Source: JAOPZW01 sp036379935 (lineage in GTDB: Bacteria; Actinomycetota; Thermoleophilia; Solirubrobacterales; Solirubrobacteraceae). Taken from it: DNA of 64,000 nt. The notes beneath the pieces were generated by a model, which was given only the letters and a program-made list of their open reading frames with translations, did no database searches and was not told the origin of the DNA. Both the position numbers and the translations under genes were made by a program. This document shows, one piece after another, positions 53,351 to 63,145 of this stretch. The DNA lies in contig DASVFT010000166.1 of assembly GCA_036379935.1 (NCBI GenBank), forward strand, positions 1 through 64,000, in the 5' to 3' direction. Each line of letters begins with the position of its first letter. Positions within the stretch are counted from its first letter, which is position 1.

Positions 53351-54052
53351 ATGCCCCAGCCCGAGCCCCGCGCGTGGTGGTCCGACGTGCAGCACCTGCG
53401 CGACTCGATCGAGCGTAGGCGTGAAGCCGAAGCCCGCCGTGGCCTGCGGCTGGACGCGCGCTCGGCAGCACGGGCGGTGGCGGATCGTGCGGCGAGCGGT
53501 CCGGCCGAGAGCGAGGGTGAGCCGCGGGGCCGCTTCGCGCGCCCGGGGCCCGACGATCGCGAGCCGCGGGGCCGCTTCGCGCGCCCGGGGCCCGACGAGG
53601 GTGAGCCGCGGGGCCGCTTCGCCCGCCCGGAGCCCGACGATCGCGCGCCGCGGCGCCGCTCCGCGCGGTCCGAACGCGATGGCGACGAGGCGCAGCGCGA
53701 CAGGGGCGTCCGCGCCGCGGAGGGCACCCGGCGCGCCCTGAAGGCGCCCTCGCGCCGTCGCACCGTCGAGATCACCGGACGCACGGTGGGTGCGCCGTCG
53801 CTTCCGCGGCTGGTCCAGATCGACCGTCGCCGGCCGGCGCGACGGGCGGTGGAGCGCGTCGGGCCGCGGCCCGACCGGCTCGCGCTGTGGGCCGTCGTCC
53901 TCGGGTTCTTCTTGATCCTCGTCGCGGTGACGAGCACGTCGCATGCGGCCACCCGCGCCCCGGGCGCGCGCGCCGTCGACGGCCACACCGCGCACTCCCA
54001 GGTCCTTCGCGCTTACACGGCGACGCTGCGCGCTACCCCCCCGGCGCGCTGA
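53351..54052 (+). CDS. repeat-bearing single-span membrane protein under c-di-AMP control
   Basis: 233 residues. A charged N-terminal half carries three 14-residue repeats (EPRGRFARPGPDDR) and a degenerate fourth. One span (LALWAVVLGFFLILVAVTS, about 178-196) is followed by a short external tail. The cytoplasmic part is Arg/Asp-rich and probably disordered. No catalytic domain is visible, unlike most genes behind this riboswitch. Not recognised. Confidence 0.65.
   Translation: MPQPEPRAWWSDVQHLRDSIERRREAEARRGLRLDARSAARAVADRAASGPAESEGEPRGRFARPGPDDREPRGRFARPGPDEGEPRGRFARPEPDDRAPRRRSARSERDGDEAQRDRGVRAAEGTRRALKAPSRRRTVEITGRTVGAPSLPRLVQIDRRRPARRAVERVGPRPDRLALWAVVLGFFLILVAVTSTSHAATRAPGARAVDGHTAHSQVLRAYTATLRATPPAR
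53519..53686. repeat. 42-bp coding tandem repeats
   Basis: Copies at 53519-53560, 53561-53602 and 53603-53644, with a degenerate copy at 53645-53686. They code EPRGRFARPGPDDR and variants and keep the frame. Confidence 0.85.
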
Positions 54053-54056
54053 TCAT

Positions 54057-54093
54057 CGGCCGGGGCGGCCCCATGATGGGTCCGCCCCGGCCG
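54057..54093 (+). terminator. 12-bp GC hairpin after the repeat-protein gene
   Basis: CGGCCGGGGCGG (54057-54068) pairs exactly with 54082-54093, starting 5 bases after the stop. No T-run. Confidence 0.5.
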
Positions 54094-54148
54094 CGTCGCC
54101 GTGGGTGGGCCTGACCGCAGGGGGCGTCCGCCCGAGCGCGGGCGGCCG

Positions 54149-54220
54149 CGCGCTCGCGGTACGAGGCACCTGCGCGCTCGCCTCACGAGGCACCTGGGCG
54201 CTCGCGCTCCGAGCCACCTG
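54149..54220. repeat. three tandem 24-bp repeats in the intergenic gap
   Basis: CGCGCTCGCGGTACGAGGCACC plus TG at 54149-54172, with diverged copies at 54173-54196 and 54197-54220. The gap 54053-54365 holds only this array, the hairpin before it and the operator-like repeat at 54284. Confidence 0.65.
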
Positions 54221-54283
54221 CGCGCGCCGTGAGATGACCTACCTCAGGGGACGGCGTTGTCATCGCCGCTGCGCCGACGTACA

Positions 54284-54298
54284 CTTACATCTCGTAAG
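54284..54298. promoter_or_regulatory. CTTAC-N5-GTAAG inverted repeat upstream of the AhpD-like gene
   Basis: Perfect 5-bp arms 68 bases before the start, in a locally AT-richer stretch. A candidate site for the HxlR regulator encoded one gene further on. Confidence 0.4.
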
Positions 54299-54365
54299 CA
54301 GGTTGCTTCGCGTAATTTCGGCACGGACGCCGGCCTTCCATTCCTCTCCTCACGAAGGCCTCGCC

Positions 54366-54929
54366 ATGAAGACACCCATGAGCCGTTTCCAGATCCACGA
54401 CGAGCTGACCGCGCCCGAAGGCTCGGTCCCGGTCCTGCGCGGGGCGCTGGCCACCGGCGGCCAGCTCCCGAACTTCCTCGGCGTCCTCGCCGGCTCGCCC
54501 GCGGCGCTGCGCGGCTACGCGCGCTTCCGCTCCGAGCTGCGCCACGGCACCCTCTCCCACGGCACGCTGGAGCGGATCGCCATCGCGGTGGCCGAGCACT
54601 ACGGCTCGGCGCCCGGCATCGCCCTGCACGCGCGCACTGCGCGCCAGGCCGGGCTCGGGCTCGACGAGCTCGCCCTCGCGCGCGAGTTCGACTCGCGCGA
54701 CGAGCGCGAGGCGACGCTGCTGCGCTACCTCAAGGTGCTGATCGAGGGCCAGGGCAAGCCGCCGATGCACCTCCACGAGGAGGCGCGCGAGGCGGGGTGG
54801 AGCGACGAGCAGATCCTGGAGGCGGTCGCGTTCGTCGCCCTCGAGACGTTCACCGCGATGATCAACGTCGCCGGCGAGGTGCCGGTCGACGGCTCGACCG
54901 AGGACACCCGGACGCTGAGGGCCGCCTGA
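54366..54929 (+). CDS. AhpD/carboxymuconolactone-decarboxylase-like protein lacking the CxxC
   Basis: 187 residues. The helical AhpD-like fold is seen in ATGGQLPNFLGVLAGSPAAL, GTLERIAIAVAEHYGSAPGI and EEAREAGWSDEQILEAVAFV. The usual CxxC-x-H active site reads GSAPGIALH: both cysteines are gone and the His remains. A peroxidase-recycling role is therefore unlikely. ATG 54366 chosen. The HxlR gene is 32 bp downstream. Confidence 0.8.
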   Translation: MKTPMSRFQIHDELTAPEGSVPVLRGALATGGQLPNFLGVLAGSPAALRGYARFRSELRHGTLSHGTLERIAIAVAEHYGSAPGIALHARTARQAGLGLDELALAREFDSRDEREATLLRYLKVLIEGQGKPPMHLHEEAREAGWSDEQILEAVAFVALETFTAMINVAGEVPVDGSTEDTRTLRAA

Positions 54930-54961
54930 TCCCCACGCGGCGGCAGCGGTAGGCTGAACCC

Positions 54962-55369
54962 ATGAGCCTGGAGCCTCGAGCGACCGGCTCGCCCGGCGGT
55001 GCCGGTGCGCGGCCGGCGGGGTGCTGCCCGTTCTACCACGAGGCTGTCGAGCTGATCGGCCGGCGCTGGACCGGCGCCATCGTCGCCGTCCTGCTCGACC
55101 ACGGACCCCTGCGCTTCTCGGAGATCGCCCAGGCGGTCCCCGAGCTCAGCGACCGGCTGCTGTCGGAGCGCATGAAGGAGCTGGAGGCGCGCGGCCTCGT
55201 CGCGCGCCACGTCGAGCCGGGGCCTCCCGTGCGTGTGAGCTACGAGCTCACCGCGATGGGCCACGAGCTCCAGCCGGCGCTCGACGAGCTGCGGTCGTGG
55301 GCCCGGCAATGGCTGGCGGCCGACGAGGAGCGCCGCCGCCGCCAGGCCCGTCCCGTCCGCACGCTCTAG
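54962..55369 (+). CDS. HxlR-family transcriptional regulator
   Basis: 135 residues. CCPFYHEAVELIGRRWTGAI and PLRFSEIAQAVPELSDRLLS are the HxlR winged helix, with the N-terminal cysteines many members use for redox or aldehyde sensing. It likely regulates the AhpD-like gene upstream. The stop overlaps the convergent rpsD gene by 4 bases. Confidence 0.9.
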   Translation: MSLEPRATGSPGGAGARPAGCCPFYHEAVELIGRRWTGAIVAVLLDHGPLRFSEIAQAVPELSDRLLSERMKELEARGLVARHVEPGPPVRVSYELTAMGHELQPALDELRSWARQWLAADEERRRRQARPVRTL

Positions 55370-55998
55370 CGCCGCGAGTAGAACTCGACGATCAGCTGCT
55401 CGTCGACCGGTGCGGTGATCTCGCTGCGCTGGGGCCGGCGCACGAGCGTGCCCTCGAGCCGGTCGAAGTCGACCTGCAGCCACGCCGGCATGGCCGCGGT
55501 CAGCTCCGTGGCCGCGCGGGCGACGGGCGCCACCGCGCTCGTCGCGGAGATCGCGACCGTCTGGCCGGCGCGCACCCCGTACGAGGGGATCGTGACCCGA
55601 CGGCCGTCCACGAGCACGTGCCCGTGGCTGACGAACTGGCGCGCCTGCGCGCGGGTCGTCGCGAAGCCCAGGCGGTACACGATGTTGTCCAGCCGCGTCT
55701 CCAGGAGCGTGAGCAGCTCCTCGCCCATCCGGCCCTCGCGGCGACGGGCGGCGGCTTCGACGTAGCGTCGGAACTGGCGCTCGCGCACGCCGTAGTAGCG
55801 CTTGGCGCGCTGCTTCTCGCGCAGCTGGCGCCCGTAGATCGACTCGCGTCGCCCCCGTCGCGTGCCGTGCTGACCCGGCGGCGCAGGGCCGCGCCGCTCG
55901 AGCGCCGACTTGCCGTTCAGCGCGCGCTCCCCCTTGAGGAAGAGCTCGACGCCCTCGCGCCGGGAGAGCCGCTCGACCGGCCCCGTGTAGCGTCCCAT
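55366..55998 (-). CDS. rpsD: 30S ribosomal protein S4, zinc-free (C-minus) paralogue
   Basis: 210 residues; S4 fold with KRYYGVRERQFRRYVEAAAR and an S4 RNA-binding domain (LETRLDNIVYRLGFATTRAQ). The four zinc ligands of classical S4 (Cys 9, 12, 26, 31) are Glu9, Ser12, Ala26 and Ser31. It lies alone, away from the rpsM-rpsK-rpoA operon context where S4 is normally found. Assembles the 30S body. Probably a second copy; C-minus ribosomal paralogues are often used under zinc limitation. Whether another S4 exists cannot be seen here. Confidence 0.93.
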   Translation of the reverse strand: MGRYTGPVERLSRREGVELFLKGERALNGKSALERRGPAPPGQHGTRRGRRESIYGRQLREKQRAKRYYGVRERQFRRYVEAAARRREGRMGEELLTLLETRLDNIVYRLGFATTRAQARQFVSHGHVLVDGRRVTIPSYGVRAGQTVAISATSAVAPVARAATELTAAMPAWLQVDFDRLEGTLVRRPQRSEITAPVDEQLIVEFYSRR

Positions 55999-56021
55999 GC
56001 CTGGGGACGTAGGCCGCGCGG

Positions 56022-56099
56022 CGGCGGGCGCTAGGCGCTGCGCCGGGCGGCGGGCGCTAGGCGCTGCGCCGGGCAGCGGGCGCTAGGCGCTGCGCACCG
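56022..56099. repeat. three tandem 26-bp repeats spanning the 3' end of the acyl-CoA synthetase gene
   Basis: CGGCGGGCGCTAGGCGCTGC plus GCCGGG at 56022-56047 and 56048-56073, and a diverged copy at 56074-56099 that contains the real stop. Each unit repeats the Arg-Ser-Ala-stop codons. Confidence 0.8.
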
Positions 56100-57720
56100 C
56101 GGCCGCGGACTCGAGGCCGAGGCGCTCGATCGCGGCCTCGCGGAGCTTGAACTTCTGGACCTTGCCGGTGACGGTCATCGGGAACTCGTCGGTGAAGAGC
56201 ACGTAGCGGGGGACCTTGAAGTGCGCCAGGCGGTCGCGGCAGAAGTCGCGGACGGCGTCCTCGTCGAGGTCGGCGCCGGGGCGCGCGGCGACGAAGGCAC
56301 ACAGCTCCTCGCCGTAGCGCTCGTCGGGCACGCCGACGACCTGGACGTCGGCCACGCCCTCGACCGCGTAGAGGAACTCCTCGATCTCGCGCGGGTAGAT
56401 GTTCTCGCCGCCGCGGATGACCATGTCCTTGCTGCGCCCGACGATGTTCAGGTAGCCGTCGTCGTCCATGGTGGCGAGGTCGCCGGTGTGCATCCACCCG
56501 GCGCCGTCGAGCGCCTCGCCGGTGCGTTCGGGATCCTGCCAGTAGCCGAGCATCACGCTGTAGCCGCGCGTGCACAGCTCGCCCGGCTCGCCGCGTTCGA
56601 CCACCAGCCCGCTCTCGGGATCGATGACCTTGACCTCGACGTGCGGCCCGACCCGCCCGACGCTGCCGACCCGGCGCTCGAGCGGGTCGTCGACGCGCGT
56701 CTGCGTCGACACCGGCGACGTCTCGGTCATCCCGTAGCAGATGGCCACCTCGGACATGTGCATCCGGTCCACGACCTTCTTCATCACCTCGATCGGGCAC
56801 GGCGAGCCGGCCATGATCCCCGTGCGCAGCGAGCCGAGGTCGAAGGCGTCGAAGTCGTCGTGCTCGAGCATGGCGATGAACATGGTGGGCACGCCGTAGA
56901 GCGACGTCACCCGCTCCGCCGCGACGGCCCCGAGCGTCGCGCCGGCGTCGAACGAGGGCGCCGGGATGACCACGCACGCGCCGTGGGCCAGCGTGCCGAG
57001 GTTGCCCATGACCATGCCGAAGCAGTGGTAGAACGGCACCGGCAGGCAGGTGACGTCGTCCTCGGCGAGGTGCAGGAGCTCGGTGACGAAGAAGCCGTTG
57101 TTGAGGATGTTGTGGTGCGAAAGCGTCGCGCCCTTGGGAAAGCCCGTCGTGCCGCTCGTGTACTGGATGTTGATCGGGTCGTCGAAGGACAGCGCGGCCA
57201 TCCGCGTGGCGATCGCCTCGCGGTCGGGCTCGCCGGCGGCGAGCTCGGCCCAGTCGTCGCCGTCGACGAAGACCGTGCGCTCCAGCGTCTCGACGCCGCC
57301 TGCGACCTCCTCGATCATCGCGGCGTAGTCGCTGCTCTTGAAGGCGCTGACGCTGAACAGCAGGCGCGCGCCTGATTGGCGCAGCACGTACTCGAGCTCG
57401 TGAGAGCGGTAGGCCGGATTGACGTTGACGAGGATGGCGCCGACCTTGGCGGTCGCGTACTGGACGAGGACCCATTCGATGCAGTTCGGCGCCCAGAGGG
57501 CGACGCGGTCGCCGGCCTCCACGCCGGCGCGCAGCAGCCCGCCGGCGAGCGCGTCGATGGCGGCATCGAGCTCGGCGTAGGTCAGCCGCACGCCCTGGTG
57601 GCAGCTGACGAGCGCGTCGCGGTCGGCGAAGCGCGCCGCGGTGCGCTCGAAGTGCGCGCCGATGGTGTCGCCGAGCAGCGGCGTGTCGAAGGTGCCGTGA
57701 GCGTAGGACGGAGCGGACAT
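56083..57720 (-). CDS. acyl-CoA synthetase (AMP-forming)
   Basis: 545 residues from ATG 57720 (57735 possible). ANL superfamily motifs: YTSGTTGFPKGATLSHHN (P-loop), CYGMTETSPVSTQ, GWMHTGDLATMDDDGYLNIV and the catalytic Lys in TVTGKVQKFKLRE. Activates a fatty or other carboxylic acid as acyl-AMP then acyl-CoA. The FadD3/medium-chain type fits. Divergent from glnA. Confidence 0.9.
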   Translation of the reverse strand: MSAPSYAHGTFDTPLLGDTIGAHFERTAARFADRDALVSCHQGVRLTYAELDAAIDALAGGLLRAGVEAGDRVALWAPNCIEWVLVQYATAKVGAILVNVNPAYRSHELEYVLRQSGARLLFSVSAFKSSDYAAMIEEVAGGVETLERTVFVDGDDWAELAAGEPDREAIATRMAALSFDDPINIQYTSGTTGFPKGATLSHHNILNNGFFVTELLHLAEDDVTCLPVPFYHCFGMVMGNLGTLAHGACVVIPAPSFDAGATLGAVAAERVTSLYGVPTMFIAMLEHDDFDAFDLGSLRTGIMAGSPCPIEVMKKVVDRMHMSEVAICYGMTETSPVSTQTRVDDPLERRVGSVGRVGPHVEVKVIDPESGLVVERGEPGELCTRGYSVMLGYWQDPERTGEALDGAGWMHTGDLATMDDDGYLNIVGRSKDMVIRGGENIYPREIEEFLYAVEGVADVQVVGVPDERYGEELCAFVAARPGADLDEDAVRDFCRDRLAHFKVPRYVLFTDEFPMTVTGKVQKFKLREAAIERLGLESAAAVRSA

Positions 57721-57783
57721 GGCCCCATTGTCCATCCGCTTTCAACCTGCGGTCCAGCGTGGCTTCGCTAGGTTCCACGGGCT

Positions 57784-59127
57784 ATGAGCGTGACCCAGCA
57801 GCCCACCACCGCGGACGACGTCCAGGCCATCGTCGACGAGCACGACATCCGCTTCATCCGCTTCTGGTTCACCGACATCCTCGGGCAGCTGAAGTCGTTC
57901 TCGATCAACGCCGCCGAGCTCGACGACGCCTTCGAGGGCGGCATGGGCTTCGACGGCTCGTCGATCACCGGCTTCAACGCCATCGAGGAGTCGGACATGA
58001 TCGCCATGCCCGACCCGTCGACCTTCGCGATCCTGCCCTGGCGTCCCGAGGCCCAGGGCGTGGGGCGGATGTTCTGCGACATCCTCACCCCCGAGCGCAC
58101 GCCCTACGAGGGCGACCCGCGCCACGTCCTGCGCCGCGCGCTGGAGCGCGCCAGCGCGATGGGGTTCGACACCTTCAACGTCGGGCCGGAGCTCGAGTAC
58201 TTCCTGTTCAAGGACAAGGACTCCACCGAGGTCCTGGACGAGGGCGGCTACTTCGACCTCACCACCCTCGACGCGGGGTCCGACGTGCGCCGCGAGACCG
58301 TCCTCGCGCTGGAGCAGCTCGGCATCCACGTGGAGTACACCCACCACGAGGTCGGCCCCAGCCAGCACGAGATCGACATGCGCTACGCCAACGCGCTGAA
58401 GATGGCCGACGACTGCATGACCTACCGCATCACGGTCAAGGAATACGCGATGAAGTACGGCTGGCACGCGACGTTCATGCCCAAGCCGCTCTTCGGCGAG
58501 AACGGCTCGGGCATGCACACGCACATGAGCCTCTTCCGCGGCACCGACAACGCGATGTTCGACGCCGGCGACCCCTACTTCCTGTCCGACACCGGCAAGG
58601 CGTTCATCGCGGGCCAGCTCAAGCACGCGCGCGAGATCTCCTCGATCTTCGCCCAGTGGGTGAACTCCTACAAGCGCCTGGTGCCGGGGTTCGAGGCGCC
58701 GGTCTACGTGGCGTGGAGCCGGCGCAATCGCTCGGCGCTCGTGCGCGTGCCGCTCTACCACCCGGGCAAGGAGCAGGCGACACGCATGGAGCTGCGCTGT
58801 CCGGACCCCGCGTGCAACCCCTACCTGACCTTCGCCGCGCTGCTGCACGCCGGGCTCGAGGGCATCGAGAAGGGCTACGAGCTCCCCGAGCCGATGGAGA
58901 AGAACCTCTACCACCTGGCGCCGGACGACCGCAAGCGCCTGGGAATCGAGCAGCTGCCCGAGACGCTGGGCGAGGCGATCGAGCTGACCGCCGAGTCCGA
59001 GCTCGTGCTGCGCACGCTGGGCGAGCACATGTTCAATCGCTTCGTCGAGATCAAGCGACAGGAGTGGGAGGACTACCGCGTGCAGGTCACGCCGTGGGAG
59101 CTCGAGCGCTACCTGCCGGTGCTCTGA
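57784..59127 (+). CDS. glnA: glutamine synthetase type I (GSI-alpha)
   Basis: 447 residues with canonical GS motifs: MGFDGSSITGFNAIEESDM, GPELEYFLF, NGSGMHTHMSLFRG, NRSALVRVPLYHPG and MELRCPDPACNPYL. Makes glutamine from glutamate, ammonia and ATP. Length and the absence of the 25-residue insert place it in the GSI-alpha group, in which control is by feedback rather than adenylylation, although a Tyr (KNLYHLAPDD) sits at the matching position. The standard ligase, in contrast to the two divergent ones at 13.8 and 28.8 kb. Confidence 0.96.
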   Translation: MSVTQQPTTADDVQAIVDEHDIRFIRFWFTDILGQLKSFSINAAELDDAFEGGMGFDGSSITGFNAIEESDMIAMPDPSTFAILPWRPEAQGVGRMFCDILTPERTPYEGDPRHVLRRALERASAMGFDTFNVGPELEYFLFKDKDSTEVLDEGGYFDLTTLDAGSDVRRETVLALEQLGIHVEYTHHEVGPSQHEIDMRYANALKMADDCMTYRITVKEYAMKYGWHATFMPKPLFGENGSGMHTHMSLFRGTDNAMFDAGDPYFLSDTGKAFIAGQLKHAREISSIFAQWVNSYKRLVPGFEAPVYVAWSRRNRSALVRVPLYHPGKEQATRMELRCPDPACNPYLTFAALLHAGLEGIEKGYELPEPMEKNLYHLAPDDRKRLGIEQLPETLGEAIELTAESELVLRTLGEHMFNRFVEIKRQEWEDYRVQVTPWELERYLPVL

Positions 59128-59248
59128 GCCGCTAGCACCCGGCGAGCACGAGCTCGCTGGCCGCGCGAACGCGCGTGGCGACTGACTGCTACGCTCGCCA
59201 CCGAGCGATGAGGCTCGCTCCATAACCGCGGCTCCGGGCCGCTGATGG

Positions 59249-59283
59249 CCTCTACGAGTACCTGTCAAACGTCTTCGTAGAGG
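59249..59283 (+). promoter_or_regulatory. hairpin that hides the ribosome-binding site of the repeat protein
   Basis: CCTCTACGA (59249-59257) pairs exactly with TCGTAGAGG (59275-59283), whose AGAGG is the Shine-Dalgarno of the ATG at 59292. Loop of 17 bases. Translation may need unfolding. Confidence 0.6.
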
Positions 59284-59291
59284 TGGTTTAC

Positions 59292-59552
59292 ATGGAGTTG
59301 GCCGGATTCCCCGTCGTCGCCGTTGGCCTGTGCACGCCTGAGTGCGGGCGGTTCAGCGAAGGGCTCGAGCGACTGCCCGAAACGTCGGCCACGAGGCGCG
59401 TCGGGCGCTTCAGCGACGGCCTCGAGCGATTGCCTGAGACGTCGGCGTCGCTGCGCATCGGGCGCTTCAGCGACGGCCTGGAGCAGCTTCCCGCGATGGC
59501 CGGCGGCGAACACAGCGGCAGCTTTGCCGACGGTTACGGGCGGAGGTCGTAG
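59292..59552 (+). CDS. small protein with three 19-residue repeats
   Basis: 86 residues from ATG 59292. After FPVVAVGLCTPEC come GRFSEGLERLPETSA-type repeats at 19-37, 38-56 and 57-75, and a partial one (GSFADGYGRR). The near-exact repeats resemble multi-core precursor peptides, but no modifying enzyme is encoded here. No span or signal. The stop overlaps the antiporter start (TAGTG), so the two are co-translated. Function unknown. Confidence 0.7.
   Translation: MELAGFPVVAVGLCTPECGRFSEGLERLPETSATRRVGRFSDGLERLPETSASLRIGRFSDGLEQLPAMAGGEHSGSFADGYGRRS
59346..59516. repeat. 57-bp coding tandem repeats
   Basis: Copies at 59346-59402, 59403-59459 and 59460-59516, with a partial fourth to 59549. 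Each encodes GRFS-D/E-GLE-R/Q-LP followed by a variable tail. Confidence 0.85.
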
Positions 59553-60733
59553 TGACGCCCGTTCAACTGGCGGCGATCCTCGCTGCCGCGGTGGTGCTCG
59601 CGAGCATGATCTCCGTCGAGATCGGGCTCTCGGTGGCGCTCGTCGAGCTCGCGCTCGGGGTGGTGTTCGGCAACGCTTTTGGCCTGGACCCCAACAGCGG
59701 TTGGCTCGTCTTCATCGCCAACTTCGCCTCGATCGTGCTGACCTTCCTTGCCGGCGCGGAGGTGGACCCCGATGATTTCAGGGAGCGGTTTGGAGCCGCC
59801 CTGGCGATCGGGCTGGTCTCGTTCGTGGGGCCGTTCGTCGTTGCGACGCTGGCCGCCTACGGCGCCCTCGGATGGTCGCTGAAGGCCTCGCTGATCGCCG
59901 GCACCGCCCTGTCCACGACGTCGCTCGCGGTCGTGTACGCGGTGCTCGTCGAAACGGGCCTGAACGACACGCGGATCGGCAAGCTGATCATGTCGGCGTG
60001 CTTCGTCACCGATATGGGCACGGCGGTCGCCCTGTCGGCGATCTTCCTGAAGCCGAACGCATGGTTCGGAGTCTTCCTGGCGGTTTCGGTGGCGCTCATC
60101 GTGGTGCTGCCGAAGATCGCTCCGTGGTTCTTCGGACGCTACGGCGACCGCGTCATCGAGCCGGAGATCAAGCTCGTGTTCGTGTGCCTGTTCGCCCTGA
60201 TGGTCCTGGCCGACGCGGCGAAGGGCCACGCGGTGCTGCCCGCCTTCGTGCTCGGGCTGGTCATGTCGCGCCACTACCGCGAGCATCGCCTGGAACAGGA
60301 GCGCCTGCGTGTCGTGGCGTTTGCCTTCCTGACGCCCTTCTTCTTCCTGCGCGGCGGGCTGAACGTGTCGCTGGGCGCGGTGGCGGCGAACCTTGGCCTG
60401 CTCGTCGTCCTCTTCGCAGCCAAGATGGTCCCCAAGGTCGCCATGATCCTTCCGCTCGCGCGGCGGCACGCCCCGCAGCACGCCACGTTCACCACGCTTC
60501 TGATGTCGACGGGACTCACCTTCGGCACCATCTCCTCGCTCTACGGGCTGAACGCGGGCATCATCGACCGCACGCAGTTCTCGCTGCTCGTGACCGTGGT
60601 CGTGCTCTCGGCGATCGTCCCCACGGCGATCGCGCAGCGCTGGTTCGCGCCCGACGTCGAGGCTGAGCGCGCCGCTTCCCGTCGCGGCGCGCGGGCGTCG
60701 ACACAACCCGTAACGGCCGGTGAGGGCGCATGA
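59552..60733 (+). CDS. CPA2-type cation/proton antiporter
   Basis: 393 residues from GTG 59552, about 12 spans. FLAGAEVDPDDFRERFGAAL, ALSTTSLAVVYAVLVETGLN and FFFLRGGLNVSLGAVAANLG are CPA2 (KefB/NapA-like) segments. Exchanges Na+ or K+ for protons. No TrkA-N domain follows. Coupled to the repeat protein upstream and to UspA downstream (ATGA). Confidence 0.87.
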   Translation: MTPVQLAAILAAAVVLASMISVEIGLSVALVELALGVVFGNAFGLDPNSGWLVFIANFASIVLTFLAGAEVDPDDFRERFGAALAIGLVSFVGPFVVATLAAYGALGWSLKASLIAGTALSTTSLAVVYAVLVETGLNDTRIGKLIMSACFVTDMGTAVALSAIFLKPNAWFGVFLAVSVALIVVLPKIAPWFFGRYGDRVIEPEIKLVFVCLFALMVLADAAKGHAVLPAFVLGLVMSRHYREHRLEQERLRVVAFAFLTPFFFLRGGLNVSLGAVAANLGLLVVLFAAKMVPKVAMILPLARRHAPQHATFTTLLMSTGLTFGTISSLYGLNAGIIDRTQFSLLVTVVVLSAIVPTAIAQRWFAPDVEAERAASRRGARASTQPVTAGEGA

Positions 60734-61161
60734 GCCCGTACGAGTTCACCAACGTCCTGGTCGCCCTGGACGGATCCGCGGGCGCGGCGAAGGCGCTCGA
60801 CTGCGCGCTGTCGATCTGCTCGGCCGTCGGCGCGCGCCTGACGGCGCTGGCCGTCGAGGGAAAGCTGCCCGCCTACGCGGCGTCGCTGGGCGAGGTCGAC
60901 GAGGTCAAGCGCGAGAAGGACGAGTACTTCGGTGGCGTGCTCGCCGACGCCACCGAGCAAGCGAGGGCCAGGGGCGTCGAGATCAGCACCGATCTCGTTC
61001 CCGGGCACGCGGCGGAGGTGATCACCCACTACGCACGCGCCCACGGCCACGACCTCGTCGTCCTGGGCCATCGCGGCCATTTCCTGGGCGACTACCTCCT
61101 CGGCTCGACTGCCGACCGCGTGGCGCACCGTGCCCACTGTCCCGTCATGGTCGTGCGCTGA
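60730..61161 (+). CDS. universal stress protein (UspA family)
   Basis: 143 residues. VLVALDGSAGAAKALDCALS at the start and the ATP-binding GHRGHFLGDYLLGSTADRV near the end. UspA proteins bind ATP or cyclic nucleotides and act in stress. ATGA overlap ties it to the antiporter, as seen in other transporter-Usp pairs. Confidence 0.92.
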   Translation: MSPYEFTNVLVALDGSAGAAKALDCALSICSAVGARLTALAVEGKLPAYAASLGEVDEVKREKDEYFGGVLADATEQARARGVEISTDLVPGHAAEVITHYARAHGHDLVVLGHRGHFLGDYLLGSTADRVAHRAHCPVMVVR

Positions 61162-61168
61162 AGCCGCG

Positions 61169-63144
<1,976 letters not shown>

Positions 63145-63145
<1 letters not shown>

